DNA from: Rhodopseudomonas palustris
GTDB taxonomy: Bacteria; Pseudomonadota; Alphaproteobacteria; Rhizobiales; Xanthobacteraceae
Assembly (NCBI RefSeq): GCF_007005445.1
Contig: NZ_CP041387.1
Span: 3,621,001 to 3,685,000, forward strand
Length of the DNA: 64,000 nucleotides
Direction: 5' to 3'
The notes beneath the pieces are model-generated. The model did no database searches. It saw only the letters and a list, made by a program, of their open reading frames with translations, and was not told where the DNA came from. A program made the position numbers and the translations under genes. Of the stretch, positions 31,156 through 41,795 are shown in pieces (within the stretch, counting starts at the first letter, position 1; every line of letters begins with the position of its first letter).

Positions 31156-33252
31156 TCAGGCCGCGCGCACCGTGTGCAGCAGCTTGCCGACTTCCAGCTT
31201 GAGCCGGTTGCTCTCGCCGGCGAGCGACTGCGCGGCATGCAGCACTTCGCCGGCCGCAGCGCCGGTGCCGCTGGCGCCGTGCTCGACTTCGACGATGTTC
31301 GACGACACCGCGTGGGTGCCTTCGGCCGCCTGCTGGATGTTGCGCGAAATCTCCCGCGTCGCCGCGCCCTGCTCTTCCACCGCCGAGGCGATGGTCGAGG
31401 CGATCTCCGACATCTTCTCGATGGTGCCGCCGATTCCCTTGATGGCTTCGACCGACTCGTGCGTCGCCGACTGGATGCTGGCGATCTGCTGACCGATCTC
31501 GCCGGTCGCCTTCGAGGTCTGCTCGGCCAGCGCCTTCACTTCGGCGGCCACCACCGCGAAGCCGCGGCCGGCCTCGCCGGCCCGCGCTGCCTCGATGGTG
31601 GCATTGAGCGCCAGCAGGTTGGTCTGCTGCGCAATGGTGTTGATCAGTTCGACGACGTCGCCGATCCGCGCCGCGGCCTGTGACAATTCTTCGACCCGAT
31701 GGTTCGTATAAGCCGCCTGCTCCACCGCATCGGAGGCGATCTTCGCGGAGGCCTGCACCTGGCGGCTGATCTCTTCGACCGACGCGGTCATCTCCTCTGA
31801 AGCGGACGCCACCGACTGGACGTTGGTGGAGGCTTCTTCCGACGCGCCGGCGACCGTGACGGTGAGATGCTGGGCGCGCTCGGCATTGGCGTTCAGCGTC
31901 CCGGCGGAGGCTTCCAGCTCCGTCGCGGCGGACGACACCGCCTCGATGATCTCGCCGATCGCACCTTCGAAATCGTCGGCGAGCTTGTGCATGTCGGCGC
32001 GGCGCTGCGCGGCGACGATCGCGTCCTGGCGAATCCGGGCATCGGCCTCCTCCCGGGCCTTGGCTGCGGCGTGCACCTTGAGATCCTCGATCGCGTTCGC
32101 CATGTCGCCGATCTCGTCCTTGCGGTCGAGCCCCGGCAGCGTCAGATCGAGCTGCCCCTGCGCCAGCTTGTGCAGCGCGCCGCCGAGTTCGGCGAGCGGG
32201 CGCAGCACGCGGCGGAAGGTGATCCACAGGCTGATCACCACCAGCGCGCCGGCGGCGCCGAGCGCGGCCAGCGCCTGGATCAGCCGCGAACTGCTGCGGG
32301 CGGAATCCGCGGCAGCTTCGGCATCGGCCGCCCGGCCGATCGCGCCGGCGAGCTTGAGGATGGTCTCGACGCCGTCGGTGGCGCGCGCGATGTAGTCGCT
32401 GCCGCCGAGCGGATAGGCGCCGCTGTCGCCGGCAGCGAGCACGCTGCTGCGAACCTGCACATAGGTTCCGAAGTAATCAGTTTCGACGCCCCGAATCGCG
32501 TCGATCACCGCGGCCGGCGTATCGGCACGCTGCTTCAATGCGGCGATCATCGGCCAGGCCAGATCGATCTGTCCGCGGAACGCAGAGATCTCACCGATCT
32601 CCGCGGCCGTGAACTTGGACCGCGCGCTGATTTTGGCACCGAGATAAGCGCGCTCGCGCCCGGCGTTTTCGGCCATCACCGCCGCCAGATGCCGGAGCCG
32701 GATCATTTGCGCCAGTGCCACCGACGGCGGATCGGTCAGCGTCTCCAGCGTGCTGCGCAGCGAAGTGCCGGCGACATCGATGCTGCGGGTGATGATGCCG
32801 AAGGTGCCGCGCACCACCTCCGGATCGCGTGCGGACGCCGGCTTGGCAATCGCTTCATCCACGCGCGAACGCAGGGCGACATGGTCCTGCTGCGCGCGCT
32901 GAGCGTCGGCGATCGCAACGGCACCGGCCTTCATCTGCGGCACCTCGCCGATCAGCCGCATCGCTTCCACAAAGGCGGTGTCGCCGGAGATACGCGCCTT
33001 GGCGATGTCGGCTCGGCGCTCCGGGTCCGCGGGCTCCGGTCCGTTGAGCGCCGCGTTGCTCAGGCCCCGCTCCAGCGCCCACCGGCCGGCGCTCTTCAAC
33101 AACAATTGCGAGATGCGATTGACCTCGACGAAGGCTTCGGACTGGTGGCGGCGGACGACCGCGTCGCGGGCTTCGAAACCGGCGAGCGTCATGGCGGTCG
33201 CCGCGAGCGTAACGACGATCAATGGCAGCAATACACGGATCTTGAGAGTCAT
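31156..33252 (-). CDS. Methyl-accepting chemotaxis protein (receptor 1)
   Basis: A 698-aa chemoreceptor. TM1 covers about residues 6-26, then a large helical periplasmic sensor of about 290 residues, TM2 near 317-338 ([18 protein letters not shown]), a HAMP domain and a signalling domain whose hairpin tip reads [20 protein letters not shown] followed by [17 protein letters not shown]. The ATG at 33252 is preceded by CAGGAG; an in-frame extension to 33423 lacks this. The tail ends LLHTVRAA with no CheR/CheB-binding pentapeptide. It has the same orientation as receptor 2 upstream but a terminator separates them. Confidence 0.93.
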   Translation of the reverse strand: MTLKIRVLLPLIVVTLAATAMTLAGFEARDAVVRRHQSEAFVEVNRISQLLLKSAGRWALERGLSNAALNGPEPADPERRADIAKARISGDTAFVEAMRLIGEVPQMKAGAVAIADAQRAQQDHVALRSRVDEAIAKPASARDPEVVRGTFGIITRSIDVAGTSLRSTLETLTDPPSVALAQMIRLRHLAAVMAENAGRERAYLGAKISARSKFTAAEIGEISAFRGQIDLAWPMIAALKQRADTPAAVIDAIRGVETDYFGTYVQVRSSVLAAGDSGAYPLGGSDYIARATDGVETILKLAGAIGRAADAEAAADSARSSSRLIQALAALGAAGALVVISLWITFRRVLRPLAELGGALHKLAQGQLDLTLPGLDRKDEIGDMANAIEDLKVHAAAKAREEADARIRQDAIVAAQRRADMHKLADDFEGAIGEIIEAVSSAATELEASAGTLNANAERAQHLTVTVAGASEEASTNVQSVASASEEMTASVEEISRQVQASAKIASDAVEQAAYTNHRVEELSQAAARIGDVVELINTIAQQTNLLALNATIEAARAGEAGRGFAVVAAEVKALAEQTSKATGEIGQQIASIQSATHESVEAIKGIGGTIEKMSEIASTIASAVEEQGAATREISRNIQQAAEGTHAVSSNIVEVEHGASGTGAAAGEVLHAAQSLAGESNRLKLEVGKLLHTVRAA

Positions 33253-33499
33253 CGCCGGCTCCTGTTGGCGCATGTCAGAACGAGCGACGGCGACGCGCGC
33301 CTGTTCCGAAAATGGAACAGGCCGCAGGAAATCCAGTGGTCCGATTTCGATGGTGGGGTTCGCCGTTGAACGCCGGGCATCACGCCAATCGCGGCGGATC
33401 GACACTACCTGTGCGAGTATCAATCTTCGTTAATCGCGGACTACGTATGAGTCCTCAGCGACGAAAGACGAAGGCCCTGTCGCTTGTTACTTACACCCT

Positions 33500-33540
33500 C
33501 AAAATACGGCGGCGCCGCCGTGCGAGACGGCGGCGCCGGG
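33500..33540 (-). terminator. Terminator downstream of receptor 2
   Basis: A perfect 12-bp stem (33510-33521 CGGCGCCGCCGT, 33527-33538 ACGGCGGCGCCG) with a 5-nt loop. Read on the minus strand it is followed by GTATTTTGAG, i.e. a T tract after the stem. Confidence 0.8.
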
Positions 33541-33568
33541 GTCGCTACCGCGACTGACGACAGCCAGG

Positions 33569-35761
33569 TCAGGCGGCGCGGATCGTGTCGAGGAAGCGGG
33601 CGACTTCGCGTCGGAGCAGATTGCTGTCGCCGGCGAGCGATTGCGCCGCCGCCAGCACCTGCGACGACGCACTGCCGGTCTCGCTGGCGCCGCGTTGCAC
33701 GTCGGAGATGTTGCCGGTGACCTGGTTGGTGCCGCGCGAGGCCTGCTGGATGTTGCGCGAAATCTCCCGTGTGGCGGCGCCCTGCTGCTCGACCGCGGAG
33801 GCGATCGAGGCGGCGATCTCCGAGATGTGCCCGATGGTGTCGGTGATCTCCTTGATCGCCGTCACCGACTCGCCGGTGGCCGACTGGATGCCGCTGATCT
33901 GGGCGCTGATCTCGCCGGTGGCCTTGGCCGTCTGTTCGGCGAGCTGCTTGACCTCGGCGGCCACCACGGCGAAGCCGCGGCCGGCCTCGCCGGCGCGCGC
34001 CGCCTCGATCGTGGCGTTCAGCGCCAACAGGTTGGTCTGGCCGGCGATGGTGTTGATCAGCTCGACCACGTCGCCGATCCGCGTCGCGGCCCTGGCGAGC
34101 TCGCCGACCCGATCGTTGGTGGTCTGGGCCTGATGCACGGCTTCGGACGCGATCCGCGACGACTCCTGCACCTGCCGGCTGATCTCGTCGACCGACGCCG
34201 ACATCTCCTCGGTGGCGGTGGCGACGGACTGCACGTTCGACGAGGCCTCTTCGGACGCCGAGGCGACCATCGAGGTCAATTGCTGCGAACGTTCGGCGGT
34301 GGACGTCAGTTTGCCGGCCGAGACTTCGAGTTCGGTCGAAGCGGACGACACCGTTTCGACGATCTTGCCGACCGCGGATTCGAACTTGTCGGCCATGTCG
34401 TTCATGTCGCGCCGGCGCGCCAGATCGGCGCTGGCCTGATCCTCCGCACGCTGCGCGATACTGCGCTTGAGCTCGCCCTGCATGGTGCGCAGCGAGGATG
34501 CGAGCACGCCGACCTCGTCGGCCTGTTCGATCGCCAGCTTCTGGTCGAGGTCGCCCTTGGCGATGCCGTCGGCGAAAGTGGCGCAGTCGCCGATCGGCCG
34601 GGCGATGCTGCGGGCCGCGAAAGCGATCACCGTGATGGCGAGCACCACCACCAGGATGCCAGTGCCGAGCTGCCAGAACATCGCCGAGTTGGCGCGGTCG
34701 TTCAGCGCGGTGTCGAGTTCATGGGCCGAGGCCAGCACCACGCTGCGCGGCACCGAGATCAGCACCGACCACGGCGTCCCGGTGCGCCCCACGGAGATCG
34801 GCGAGTAGATCTCGACATTCTCCCACTTCGGATCGTCGAGCACCACTCCCTTGCCGTCCTTGACGATCGCCTGGCTCTCCGACCAGCGCGGATCGGCGTT
34901 CGACGCCGCCTTGCCGATCGATTCCGGATTGGCGCTGTTGGCGACGATCAGGCCGGTGTCATTGAGGATCGCGACCTTGCCCTTGCCGCCGAACAGCGAG
35001 CGGTTGGCCTGGGCGGCGAGCTTCTGCACGAAGTCGAGATTGTAGTCGGCGCCGGCAACGCCGACGAACTTGCCGTCGATCTTGATCGGCACCGACATGG
35101 TGGCGAGGAACACCGCCTTGCCTTGCACGATGTAGGGCAGCGGACCGAGGATGTTCTCCTTGCCGGTCGCCTTCGGATTGATGAACCAGGCACCCTTCAC
35201 CAGACCGTTCGGATGCCGTTCCTGGCTGTCGTATTCGACCAGCGGCTGCAGCGCGATCGAGCCGCTGGCGCTGCGGGTCCAGTAGGGAAGGAAGCGGCCG
35301 GTGTTGTCCGACCCCATGGTCTGGCGACCCTTGAACGCGACGTCGTTGCCGTCGAGAGCGTTCGGCTCCCAGGCCGAGTAAGTGCCGTTGAAGCCCGGGT
35401 TCTGCTCCAGCGTGTTCTTGAGCACCGCGTTGAGCTGAAGCCGGCGGTTGCCGTCGGTGGTGCCGGCGTTGTTGGGATCGGCCAGCACTTCGAACGCGTG
35501 CGCCATGTTCCGCGCGGAATCGAGTCCGAGGTCGAGTTCGGCCTTGATCACCGCGGCTTCGGAATTGGCGCGGTTGAGCAGGCTTTCCTTGGTCTGCTGA
35601 TCGACCAGCTTCATCACTTCGGCGGCAACGTAGCGATGGGTGCTTTGCGCCGACAGCACGCTGTAGCCGATCAGGATCAGGCTGGCGCCGGTCAGGCAGA
35701 GGCCGGCGACCAATGCGATCTTGACCTGAATTTTGCGGATGGACTTGAACGAGAACGACAT
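33569..35761 (-). CDS. Methyl-accepting chemotaxis protein with dCache sensor (receptor 2)
   Basis: A 730-aa chemoreceptor. TM1 is near residues 14-36 ([20 protein letters not shown]); the periplasmic part (about 37-385) is a double-Cache domain with [29 protein letters not shown] and [16 protein letters not shown], the kind that often binds amino acids or other small ligands. TM2 is near 392-415, then HAMP and the kinase-control tip with [23 protein letters not shown] 35761 has AGGAG six bases upstream. It ends LDTIRAA without a CheR tether. Ligand unknown. Confidence 0.94.
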   Translation of the reverse strand: MSFSFKSIRKIQVKIALVAGLCLTGASLILIGYSVLSAQSTHRYVAAEVMKLVDQQTKESLLNRANSEAAVIKAELDLGLDSARNMAHAFEVLADPNNAGTTDGNRRLQLNAVLKNTLEQNPGFNGTYSAWEPNALDGNDVAFKGRQTMGSDNTGRFLPYWTRSASGSIALQPLVEYDSQERHPNGLVKGAWFINPKATGKENILGPLPYIVQGKAVFLATMSVPIKIDGKFVGVAGADYNLDFVQKLAAQANRSLFGGKGKVAILNDTGLIVANSANPESIGKAASNADPRWSESQAIVKDGKGVVLDDPKWENVEIYSPISVGRTGTPWSVLISVPRSVVLASAHELDTALNDRANSAMFWQLGTGILVVVLAITVIAFAARSIARPIGDCATFADGIAKGDLDQKLAIEQADEVGVLASSLRTMQGELKRSIAQRAEDQASADLARRRDMNDMADKFESAVGKIVETVSSASTELEVSAGKLTSTAERSQQLTSMVASASEEASSNVQSVATATEEMSASVDEISRQVQESSRIASEAVHQAQTTNDRVGELARAATRIGDVVELINTIAGQTNLLALNATIEAARAGEAGRGFAVVAAEVKQLAEQTAKATGEISAQISGIQSATGESVTAIKEITDTIGHISEIAASIASAVEQQGAATREISRNIQQASRGTNQVTGNISDVQRGASETGSASSQVLAAAQSLAGDSNLLRREVARFLDTIRAA

Positions 35762-35892
35762 GAGGAACTCCTGGGAGAGCCTCAGACTGATCGTCCGCCG
35801 TATGGAATCTCTTAAGCAAAAGCCTCGTGCGGTTACGAGGAAACCGGACGACCGACTACAACTTAGGTCGCACTCGACGATCCGCGGCGGGA

Positions 35893-36864
35893 CTACGCAC
35901 CGCCGATCAGGATGCCGACGCCGAGCACGATGACGCCGCCCAGCACAATCTGGAACACCGCGTGCAGGAACGGCGTGTCCATGTAGCGGGCGCGGACGTA
36001 GGCGATCACCCACAGTTCGACGAACACCACCAGCGCGGCGATGCCAGTCGCGATCCAGAACGCGTTGGCCCAGCTATCGGGCACCAGATAAGGCAGCGTG
36101 TGGCCGAGGCCGCCGAGCGTGGTCATCAGTCCGCAGATGCTGCCGCGCAGCCAGGGCGAGCCGCGACCGGTCATCGAGCCGTCGTCGGACAGCGCTTCGG
36201 CGAACCCCATCGAGATCCCGGCGCCGATCGAGGCGGCAAGACCGACCAGGAAGGTCGGCCAGTTCTGGTGGGTGGCGAAGGCGGCGGCGAACAGCGGCGC
36301 CAGCGTCGACACCGAGCCGTCCATCAGGCAGGCGAGCCCGGGCTGAACATATTGCAGCACGAACATCCGCCGCGCCGCGTGATCCTCGGCGCTGCGGGCA
36401 TCGGGAGTGAGAATCTTGTCGGTGAGCTGCACCGCGCGCTGCTCGTGGCGCTTTTCGAACTCGGCGAGATCGGTGAGCAGCTTGCGGATGTGGACGTCGG
36501 TGGCGCGTTCGGCGGCGCGCTCGTAGAAGCGCTGCGCCTCGAACTCCATCGTCTCGGCCTCTTTGCGGATGCGGTCGAGCGGCAGGTTGCGGGTCAGCCA
36601 GATCGGGCGGCGGCGGATGAAGCCCTTGACGTCCTGGCGGCGGATCGGCGGCAGGTTGGGACCGAACCGCTCCTCGTACATCCGCAGCAGCATGTGGCGG
36701 TGGCCCTTTTCCTGCTGGGCCATCTCGGTGAACACCCGCGCCGAATCCGGATAGCGTTCGGCGAGGTCTTCGGCGAAGGCGAGATAGATCCGGCTGTCCT
36801 CCTCCTCGCTGGCAATCGCCACCGCCAGGATTTCGCGTTCGGTCAGCTCGGAAAACGCCTTCAT
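35893..36864 (-). CDS. mbfA: MbfA, ferritin-like VIT1-family iron exporter
   Basis: A 323-aa protein with an N-terminal rubrerythrin/ferritin-like domain (residues 1-160) and a C-terminal VIT1-type membrane domain (about 175-323). Di-iron ligands are visible in [45 protein letters not shown] and [10 protein letters not shown]. The membrane part contains [16 protein letters not shown] and [20 protein letters not shown], followed by about five helices. MbfA exports iron and protects against peroxide stress in Bradyrhizobium and Agrobacterium. An Irr-type operator lies 16 bp upstream of the start, so it should be repressed when iron is low. Confidence 0.94.
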   Translation of the reverse strand: MKAFSELTEREILAVAIASEEEDSRIYLAFAEDLAERYPDSARVFTEMAQQEKGHRHMLLRMYEERFGPNLPPIRRQDVKGFIRRRPIWLTRNLPLDRIRKEAETMEFEAQRFYERAAERATDVHIRKLLTDLAEFEKRHEQRAVQLTDKILTPDARSAEDHAARRMFVLQYVQPGLACLMDGSVSTLAPLFAAAFATHQNWPTFLVGLAASIGAGISMGFAEALSDDGSMTGRGSPWLRGSICGLMTTLGGLGHTLPYLVPDSWANAFWIATGIAALVVFVELWVIAYVRARYMDTPFLHAVFQIVLGGVIVLGVGILIGGA

Positions 36865-36879
36865 CGCACTGCTCTTTAA

Positions 36880-36896
36880 TTTAGAACGCTTCTAAA
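36880..36896 (-). promoter_or_regulatory. Irr box (ICE motif) of mbfA
   Basis: TTTAGAA-CGC-TTCTAAA: a perfect 7-bp inverted repeat with 3-bp centre, matching the iron control element recognised by Irr in Rhizobiales. It sits 16-32 bp before the mbfA start codon, a position in which bound Irr would block transcription, as expected for an iron exporter. Confidence 0.85.
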
Positions 36897-37043
36897 TAGG
36901 CTTGCGCCCCTCGACTGTCAAAGCCGCGGCATCGACCCGCTACCAAATCGTCGCACCGACAGTCATCGCTGCTTCATCGATTCGTCAGGCCACTGTGACG
37001 TCGCGCGGCCACAAGACCGCTTTCCATCACAGGAGGCTGTTTC

Positions 37044-38402
37044 ATGCGAAAACTACTGCTCGGTTCGGTCGCGGTCTTTGCGCTGGCGACGTCCGCCGCG
37101 CTGGCGCAATCCGAAGGCGAATTCCCCGCGACCCTCGCCGGTCACGCGATGCTGCCGGCGGCGTCGTTCATCGACGCGCCGCAGGACGCGCCGGACGATC
37201 TGAAGACGTCGGGCAAGTACACCACCGGCAAGCGCATCGAAGCGCTCGGCAGCATCGAGGGCAAGTCCAACGGCCGACCGACCGGCGTGTCGCTGCCGTT
37301 CAAGGGCCAACCGCTGCAGGGCCACTCCGGCATCAAGAAGATGGATGACGGCAGCTTCTGGGTGCTGACCGACAACGGCTTCGGCTCGCGCTACAATTCG
37401 GCCGACACCATGCTGTTTCTCAGCCATCTCAAGATCGACTGGGCCGGCGGCAAGGTCGACCGCATCGCCACCGTGTTCCTGCACGATCCCGACAAGAAGG
37501 TGCCGTTCCGGATCGTTCACGAGAACACCGACAAGCGCTACCTGACCGGCGCCGACTTCGACCCCGAGGGCTTTCAGATCATCGGCGACCGCATCTGGAT
37601 CGGCGAGGAATTCGGCCCGCATTTGATCGAGGCCGACATGGCCGGCAAGGTGCTCGGCGTGTACGAGACCACCGCGGACGGCAAGCCGGTGAAGTCGCCG
37701 GATCATTGGTCGGTGCAGTCGCCCGGCGCGCCGGGCGCCAGCTACAACGCCGCCGTCAACCTGAAGCGCTCCAAGGGCTATGAAGGCTTCGCCGCCTCCA
37801 AGGACGGCAAGTTCCTGTACGGCCTGCTCGAAGGCCCGCTGTGGGACGCCGACAAGAAGGACTGGGAAAAGTCGGGTGGCAAGGAAGCCGCGCGGATCCT
37901 TGAATTCGACGTCGCGCAGAAGAAGTTCACCGGCCGCTCCTGGACCTACGTGTTCGAGCAGAACGGCAACGCGATCGGCGACTTCAACATGATCGACGAC
38001 AGCCACGGCCTCGTCATCGAGCGTGATAACGGCGAAGGCACCAAGGACAAGGCCTGCCCCGAAGGCAAGCCGGGCACCGACTGCTTCGCCGATCTCGCCA
38101 AGTTCAAGCGGATCTACAAGATCGAACTCACCGACGCCGGCGCCGGCAAACCGGTGAAGAAGATCGGCTTCATCGACCTGATGAAGATCCGCGATCCGGA
38201 CAAGAAGGCGAAGAAGCCGCTGACCGACGGCGTACTGGCGTTCCCGTTCTTCACGATCGAGAACGTCGACAAGGTCGACGACCGCCACATCATCGTCGGC
38301 AACGACAACAACCTGCCGTTCTCGACCAGCCGCGATCCGAACAAGGCCGACGACAACGAGTTCGTGCTGCTCGAAGTCGCCGACTTCCTCAAGGCGAAGT
38401 AA
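37044..38402 (+). CDS. Secreted phytase-like/esterase-like protein
   Basis: A 452-aa exported protein: signal peptide RKLLLGSVAVFALATSAALA with cleavage before QSEGE, then a beta-propeller-type Phytase-like domain (PF13449 kind). Typical segments are GHSGIKKMDDGSFWVLTDNG, FDPEGFQIIGDRIWIGEEFG, KGYEGFAASKDGKFLYGLLE and DDRHIIVGNDNNLPFS. Real phytase activity is unproven for the family; some members are esterase-like. ATG 37044 has an AGGAGG site. The many Lys and Asp codons are in host style. It is divergent from mbfA and ends just before the tandem repeat array. Confidence 0.88.
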   Translation: MRKLLLGSVAVFALATSAALAQSEGEFPATLAGHAMLPAASFIDAPQDAPDDLKTSGKYTTGKRIEALGSIEGKSNGRPTGVSLPFKGQPLQGHSGIKKMDDGSFWVLTDNGFGSRYNSADTMLFLSHLKIDWAGGKVDRIATVFLHDPDKKVPFRIVHENTDKRYLTGADFDPEGFQIIGDRIWIGEEFGPHLIEADMAGKVLGVYETTADGKPVKSPDHWSVQSPGAPGASYNAAVNLKRSKGYEGFAASKDGKFLYGLLEGPLWDADKKDWEKSGGKEAARILEFDVAQKKFTGRSWTYVFEQNGNAIGDFNMIDDSHGLVIERDNGEGTKDKACPEGKPGTDCFADLAKFKRIYKIELTDAGAGKPVKKIGFIDLMKIRDPDKKAKKPLTDGVLAFPFFTIENVDKVDDRHIIVGNDNNLPFSTSRDPNKADDNEFVLLEVADFLKAK

Positions 38403-38427
38403 GCGTCACAGCCGACATAACCACTGC

Positions 38428-39402
38428 GTCGTTCCGGGGCACGCGCATCAGCGCGTGAACCCGGAACCTCGCGGTGACGATCCACGCGTTGCTTCAACAT
38501 CTCCAGATTCCGGGTCTGCGTGCTGCGCACGCATCCCGGAATGACGTCGCCCGGGAGTGAGCGCCCGCTCCTAGCCCCACGGCAAACCAACCACCGCCGT
38601 CGTTCCGGGGCACGCGCATCAGCGCGTGAACCCGGAACCTCGCGGTGACGATCCACGCGTTGCTTCAACACCTCCAGATTCCGGGTCTGCGTGCTGCGCA
38701 CGCATCCCCGAATGACGTCGCCCGGGAGTGAGCGCCGCTCCTAGCCCCACGGCAAACCAACCACCGCCGTCGTTCCGGGGCACGCGCATCAGCGCGTGAA
38801 CCCGGAACCTCGCGGTGATGATCCGAGGCGTTACTTCAACACCTCCAGATTCCGGGTCTGCGTGCTGCGCACGCATCCCGGAATGACGTCGCCCGGGAGT
38901 GAGCGCCCGCTCCTAGCCCCACGGCAAACCAACCACCGCCGTCGTTCCGGGGCACGCGCATCAGCGCGTGAACCCGGAACCTCGCGGTGACGATCCACGC
39001 GTTGCTTCAACACCTCCAGATTCCGGGTCTGCGTGCTGCGCACGCATCCCCGAATGACGTCGCCCGGGAGTGAGCGCCGCTCCTAGCCCCACGGCAAACC
39101 AACCACCGCCGTCGTTCCGGGGCACGCGCATCAGCGCGTGAACCCGGAACCTCGCGGTGATGATCCGAGGCGTTACTTCAACATCTCCAGATTCCGGGTC
39201 TGCGTGCTGCGCACGCATCCCCGAATGACGTCGCCCGGGAGTGAGCGCCGCTCCTAGCCCCACGGCAAACCAACCACCGCCGTCGTTCCGGGGCACGCGC
39301 ATCAGCGCGTGAACCCGGAACCTCGCGGTGATGATCCGAGGCGTTACTTCAACATCTCCAGATTCCGGGTTCGCGCCTGTCGGCGCGCCCCGGAATGACG
39401 TT
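38428..39402. repeat. Tandem array of about 5.7 units, period 170-172 bp, built from family A elements
   Basis: Unit starts at 38428, 38599, 38769, 38941, 39111 and 39282. Each unit contains GTCGTTCCGGGGCACGCGCA, a variable centre (GATCCACGCGTTGCTTCAAC or GATCCGAGGCGTTACTTCAA), the hairpin GATTCCGGGTCTGCGTGCTG to CGAATGACG, and a spacer ending in CACGGCAAACCAACCACCGC. The centre variants run A A B A B B across the six units, and the hairpin is CATCCCGG or CATCCCCG. The last unit is cut short and closes with a different right half (GGCGCGCCCCGGAATGACG). Confidence 0.92.
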
Positions 39403-39446
39403 GTGATAGAAAGGCTCGCTTACGGCAATCGAAGCGGCGCCCGTCT

Positions 39447-39785
39447 TCACGCCGGCGGCGACATCCAGCGCGTCAGCCGTGCGAACACGCCTTTCGGCGG
39501 CAGCGCCGGCGGGGTGTCGTCGGCGGATTCGAGGCGGCCCAGAAACTGTTCGAGAAACAGCGCATCAGAGGTTTCGATCACGACGAAATCCCCATCGCCG
39601 GTCGACACCGTGTAGACATAGCGCAGGCCGCCAGCCCGCGACGTCAGGCCTGCGCCGGCCAGATCCTTGGCGATGCTGACCCCGTCCGGATCGATGTCGC
39701 GGGCGATCAGCGCACGCGTCAGCCACGCCAGATTGCCGACGAATTCAGGTTCGAAAGCGACGGTGCCTTGCAACATCATGGGCAT
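39447..39785 (-). CDS. Small hypothetical protein next to receptor 3
   Basis: A 112-aa protein of unknown function: MPMMLQGTVAFEPEFVGNL, then LTRALIARDIDPDGVSIAKD and a beta-rich centre GGLRYVYTVSTGDGDFVVIE. It has no signal peptide or membrane segment. A GAGAGG element precedes ATG 39785, and a longer in-frame extension is unlikely since it would run into the receptor gene upstream. It lies 82 bp downstream of receptor 3 in the same direction, so the two are probably co-transcribed; a role in chemosensory signalling is only a positional guess. Confidence 0.6.
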   Translation of the reverse strand: MPMMLQGTVAFEPEFVGNLAWLTRALIARDIDPDGVSIAKDLAGAGLTSRAGGLRYVYTVSTGDGDFVVIETSDALFLEQFLGRLESADDTPPALPPKGVFARLTRWMSPPA

Positions 39786-39867
39786 GCGCTGCCTCTCGTC
39801 CTTCACGCATCCCCCCAGCAGAGAATTGTCGGCGCTGGAGGCCAAAAGGTTCAAGCCCGCCGCACGA

Positions 39868-41553
39868 TCAGGCGGCGCGGATCTTGCGCAGGAAGTCGTC
39901 GACTGCCGATTGCAGCGCACCCGACTGGCTGTCGAGCGCCCGGGCATGCGACAGCACGTCTGAAGCCGCGTCACCGGTCGCCTGAGCGGCTGAACTGACG
40001 CCGCCGATATGTTCGCTGATCTCGCTGGAGCCGGCCGCCACCGACTGGATGTTTCGCGCGATCTCCTGGGTTGCAGCGCCCTGCTGCTCGACCGCGGTCG
40101 CAATCGCCACGGTGATCTTGTTGATCTCGCCGATCGTCGCGGTAATGCCCCCGATCGACTCCACCGCGCTCGCGGTCGAGGACTGCATCGCTGCGACCTG
40201 AGCGGAAATCTCTTCGGTCGCTTTCGCGGTCTGGCTCGCCAGCGCCTTCACCTCGCTCGCCACCACCGCGAAGCCGCGGCCGGACTCGCCGGCCCGCGCC
40301 GCCTCGATAGTGGCGTTGAGAGCCAGCAGATTGGTCTGCGACGCGATCGAATGGATGAGCTGCACCACCTCGCCGATCTTCTCGGCGCCGACCGAGAGCT
40401 GCATCACCGTCTCGTTGGTCTGTTCGGCATCGCTCACGGCCTTGCCGGCGACCGAGCGCGACTGATCGACCTGACGGGAGATTTCCTGCACCGAACTCGA
40501 GAGCTGCTCGGAGGCCGATGCCACGGTGCCGACCATTTCGGATGCGGAATCGGACGCGGCACCGACCGCCGCCGCGCGCGTCGAGGCGTCCGCCGCGGTC
40601 GAGGTCATCGACTGCGCGGTCGTTTGCATCTGCCGGGTGGCGTCAGCGACGTTGCGTACCACGCCATGAAGGCTTCGCTCGAAATCGTCGGCAATGCCCT
40701 GCATCAGTGCGCTGCGCTCGGCCGCGGCGCGGCGCTGCGCTTCCTGCTCCTGCTGCTCGAGGCCGCGGATGCGGATCGCGTTGTCCTTGAACACCTGCAC
40801 GGTCTTGGCCATCGCGCCGATTTCGTCGCCGCGGTCGACGCCGGGGATCGGCGCGTCGAGCTGACCTTCGGCCAGCGCCGTCATCCGGGTGCCGAGCGCG
40901 CCGAGCGGCTGGGTGATGCTGCGGCTGATCAGCCAGGCGACCAGGGCACACACCACGCCGATGCCGACGATGACCACGCCGAGCCAGGTCAGAAGCGGCT
41001 TCAGCTTGGCGTTGATGTCCTGCAAGTACACGCCGGTGCCGACGAACATGTCCCAGCCGGGAATCGCGGCCGCGTAGGAGATTTTGCGCAGCAGTTCGGT
41101 GCTGCCCGGCTTCATGAATTCGTAGATCAGCGTCACGTCGCCCTTGGCGGCGACGCCGTCGCGCAGCTCACGGACGATCTTGCGACCGGCGGTCTCGACG
41201 TCGATACGGTTGGTGCCGATCATCTTCGGATCGGCCATCAGCACGGTGGTGCCGTCCATCTTATAGGCGAAGAAGTAACCGTTGGCGCCGTCATAGGTCA
41301 TGTTCTGACTGCGCTGCTGGAACTCGGCGATCGCCTGCTCCTTGGTGAGCTTGCCGGCCGCAACCTGCTTCTGCAGCCCGATCGCCATGTTCAGCGCGGT
41401 CTCGACCAGCGCCTTGGTCTGCTCGAACCGCTCGTTGCGCATTTCCCGCTGCAGCATCGACGCGGCGAACAGACCGGACGCCAGGAGGCCGAGCATTGCG
41501 ACGGCGACCAGGATCCCGAGCTTCGGCGTGATCCGCAGATTGGTGAACTTCAC
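39868..41553 (-). CDS. Methyl-accepting chemotaxis protein with sCache sensor (receptor 3)
   Basis: A 561-aa receptor. TM1 about residues 13-33; a single Cache (sCache_2) domain with [39 protein letters not shown] core and IPGWDMFVGTGVYLQD; TM2 near 187-209; HAMP; and a signalling tip [20 protein letters not shown]. sCache receptors of this sort often sense organic acids. The C-terminus LQSAVDDFLRKIRAA lacks a CheR tether. It is the tandem paralogue of receptor 4 (identical length, 561 aa). Confidence 0.93.
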   Translation of the reverse strand: MKFTNLRITPKLGILVAVAMLGLLASGLFAASMLQREMRNERFEQTKALVETALNMAIGLQKQVAAGKLTKEQAIAEFQQRSQNMTYDGANGYFFAYKMDGTTVLMADPKMIGTNRIDVETAGRKIVRELRDGVAAKGDVTLIYEFMKPGSTELLRKISYAAAIPGWDMFVGTGVYLQDINAKLKPLLTWLGVVIVGIGVVCALVAWLISRSITQPLGALGTRMTALAEGQLDAPIPGVDRGDEIGAMAKTVQVFKDNAIRIRGLEQQEQEAQRRAAAERSALMQGIADDFERSLHGVVRNVADATRQMQTTAQSMTSTAADASTRAAAVGAASDSASEMVGTVASASEQLSSSVQEISRQVDQSRSVAGKAVSDAEQTNETVMQLSVGAEKIGEVVQLIHSIASQTNLLALNATIEAARAGESGRGFAVVASEVKALASQTAKATEEISAQVAAMQSSTASAVESIGGITATIGEINKITVAIATAVEQQGAATQEIARNIQSVAAGSSEISEHIGGVSSAAQATGDAASDVLSHARALDSQSGALQSAVDDFLRKIRAA

Positions 41554-41724
41554 AGCAAAGGACTCCTGCGCATTCAGAACGATGTGCAGGGAGTGTTACG
41601 GCCACAGAGTCTCCAATCAGTTTATAAGTTCCCTCGTAGGAACCCGAGGGTCGGACGCCGGCCTGCTTGTTGGAATGAGCGCGGCGCTCCGAAAGCGCTC
41701 GGTCGATGAGCGCGCTCTCACAGA

Positions 41725-41768
41725 TACAAACGCCGAGCCCCGGGCAGACCGTCGGATCTGCCCGGGGC
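41725..41768 (-). terminator. Terminator downstream of receptor 4
   Basis: A perfect 12-bp stem: GCCCCGGGCAGA (41737-41748) and TCTGCCCGGGGC (41757-41768) with an 8-nt loop. On the minus strand it is followed by CTCGGCGTTTGT, a weak T tract. Confidence 0.7.
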
Positions 41769-41795
41769 TATGTGATCAGCCGAAGCTGCGGCGGC

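Noticed and set aside
33641..35815. Plus-strand frame of over 700 codons opposite receptor 2, and similar ones opposite receptors 1, 3 and 4
   Set aside because: Same antisense effect; the composition is abnormal (Arg, Gly, Asp, His) and receptor domains are unambiguous on the minus strand.
38428..39402. CRISPR array
   Set aside because: Repeats are about 171 bp, contiguous and palindromic, with no unique spacers of regular size, and there are no cas genes.
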